Under the pieces are notes generated by a model that worked only from the letters and a program-made list of their open reading frames with translations, did not search any database and was not told the DNA's origin. Positions 63,044 to 64,000 of a stretch of 64,000 nt of DNA are shown piece after piece. A program made the position numbers and the translations under genes. How positions within the stretch are numbered: the first letter of the stretch is position 1; each line of letters begins with the position of its first letter. Source of the DNA: CAWGMT01 sp963823675 (GTDB lineage Bacteria; Planctomycetota; Planctomycetia; Isosphaerales; Isosphaeraceae); assembly GCA_963823675.1 (NCBI GenBank), contig CAWGMT010000020.1, forward strand, positions 186,001 to 250,000, read 5' to 3'.

Positions 63044-63359
63044 TCATTCGCCCCGGGCTCGTGCTTGCGCTCGCTTGCGAAGTCTCAGTATCCCTGGCCC
63101 AGGTTGATAACTGGCGCGAATACCATTGATCTTGGCCTCGACCTCGGCCACGTATGCGTCCACATCAGCTTCATGTTCGAGATAGAACGCAATTACATCG
63201 TGGATCAATTCAAGCGGCAAGGTGGGATACTCGTTGTGGAGCATCTCGGCCGTGTAACCTTCCTTCAAAACGCTGCACCACGAGATAGAGGTCGATACGG
63301 TGTCCGGTTACGCGGATTTCACCCATCAAGCCACGCGTCAGGAATTCAGGTAAATTCAT
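63044..63359 (-). pseudogene. DUF433 antitoxin-like protein, frameshifted
   Basis: ATG 63359 with GGAGG 6 bases upstream. The first frame gives EIRVTGHRIDLYLVVQR, then at a TTTT run (63267-63270) the frame slips. The other frame gives LKEGYTAEMLHNEYPTLPLE and HDVIAFYLEHEADVDAYV, completing a DUF433 domain. Removing one T restores it. A second DUF433, fused to a DUF5615 toxin-like domain, lies at 31622-32266. No DUF5615 partner is seen here. Confidence 0.7.
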
Positions 63360-63421
63360 CCGATGCCTCCGGCCGTGTTGGCCTCCGAGTTCCATTATAA
63401 CGATCCGCTCAGCGCCGTGGT

Positions 63422-64000
63422 TCAGTTTGCCCGATGCTGGGGTCCGTTCGCCGCAACTCCAATTTCTTCGAGCGTCGTCTTCACACCATGATCTGGGCTC
63501 GGCGGCTTCTGCCAGCCCCGCGTGAGTACGTAGTAGAAAACCGGTGTGAGGAAGATCCCGAAGAGCGTCACGCCGAGCATGCCGCCGAAGACGGCTGTTC
63601 CCAGCGACCGCCTCATCTCCGCACCGGCGCCTTCGGCGACGACCAGCGGCACGACACCCAGGATGAAGGCAAAGGATGTCATCAATATCGGCCGCAGCCG
63701 CAGCCGGCATGCATCGAGAGTGGCCTGGCGCCGGGGCACTCCCTTCTCCTGCGCCTGCTTGGCAAACTCGACGATGAGAATCGCGTTCTTGCTGGCCAGG
63801 CCGATCAGTACCACAAAGCCGATCTGGGTGAAAAGGCTCACGTCCATGCGGGCCAGATTCACGCTTGCAAGCGAGCAGAGCAGACACATCGGCACCACCA
63901 GGATCACCGCCAGCGGCAGCTTCCAGCTCTCGTACTGAGCCGCCAGCACCAGAAAGACAAAGACCACCGCCAGGGCAAAGACCTGGGTCGCGGTGTTGCC
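63422..64000 (-). CDS. RND efflux pump, AcrB/HAE1-type, C-terminal part (cut by window edge)
   Basis: The frame is open to 64000, giving 192 residues of the second membrane half. LVLAAQYESWKLPLAVILVV, then FTQIGFVVLIGLASKNAILIVEFA and FAFILGVVPLVVAEGAGAE are the signature helices of HAE1 pumps. It exports hydrophobic compounds with a periplasmic adaptor and outer-membrane channel, encoded outside the window. Confidence 0.93.
   Translation of the reverse strand, partial: GNTATQVFALAVVFVFLVLAAQYESWKLPLAVILVVPMCLLCSLASVNLARMDVSLFTQIGFVVLIGLASKNAILIVEFAKQAQEKGVPRRQATLDACRLRLRPILMTSFAFILGVVPLVVAEGAGAEMRRSLGTAVFGGMLGVTLFGIFLTPVFYYVLTRGWQKPPSPDHGVKTTLEEIGVAANGPQHRAN

Overview
The window reads as a piece of a planctomycete chromosome. 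The sequence evidence is high G+C, PEP-CTERM proteins with an exosortase, a MoxR/DUF58/BatA/DUF4159 cluster, several palindromic intergenic repeats, and small hypothetical families of a type I associate with planctomycetes. I could run no search, so the lineage is inferred. Most genes lie on the minus strand.

Layout. (1) 1-14997, minus: a surface-glycan locus. In transcription order it holds an O-antigen ligase/polymerase-like protein, a pyruvyl transferase, a Wzm/Wzt-type ABC exporter, HldE (ADP-heptose supply), a PhyH-Rieske fusion, a GT9, a methyltransferase, a second pyruvyl transferase, a GT2, a GT4, a hexapeptide acyltransferase and a frameshifted FkbH-like protein. (2) 15569-31041, minus: an exosortase/PEP-CTERM exopolysaccharide locus. 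It holds a polyprenol-type GT2, a double-FHA protein, exosortase, Wzz, BY-kinase, EpsI-like protein, sugar-phosphate transferase, a giant TPR protein, and two tandem PEP-CTERM genes, one frameshifted. (3) 31526-38182: an accessory island at the 3' end of tRNA-Lys(CTT), bounded by a 46-bp direct repeat. It carries a DUF433-DUF5615 fusion, an IS4-family remnant, two methyltransferases and small genes. No intact integrase is visible. (4) 38183-41800: decayed accessory DNA with a broken FG-GAP lipoprotein, short repeats, and small genes. (5) 41820-56705, minus: a tightly overlapping operon of TPR/peptidase, DUF4159, MoxR ATPase, DUF58, BatA-like VWA, DUF4175-like coiled-coil, VWA/GATase-like and caspase-like proteins. 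(6) 56982-64000: mixed genes including a sialidase-like protein, an interrupted ADP-ribosylglycohydrolase, toxin-antitoxin remnants, tRNA-Met(CAT), and the C-terminal end of an RND efflux pump.

How the genes work together: regions 1 and 2 would together build, modify, length-control and export envelope polysaccharide and sort PEP-CTERM proteins. Region 5 looks like a membrane-anchored AAA+/VWA machine with an exported caspase-like protein at its 3' end.

Unusual: about ten otherwise well-conserved genes carry frameshifts or in-frame stops, several in GC-alternating runs or homopolymers. Uncorrected indels or real decay are both possible. The most unusual structures are two exactly 285-bp in-frame segments inside the TPR protein that look like inserted modules, the PhyH-Rieske fusion, the tRNA-Lys island, and repeats of an apparent palindromic element turned into coding sequence inside the DUF4175-like gene.
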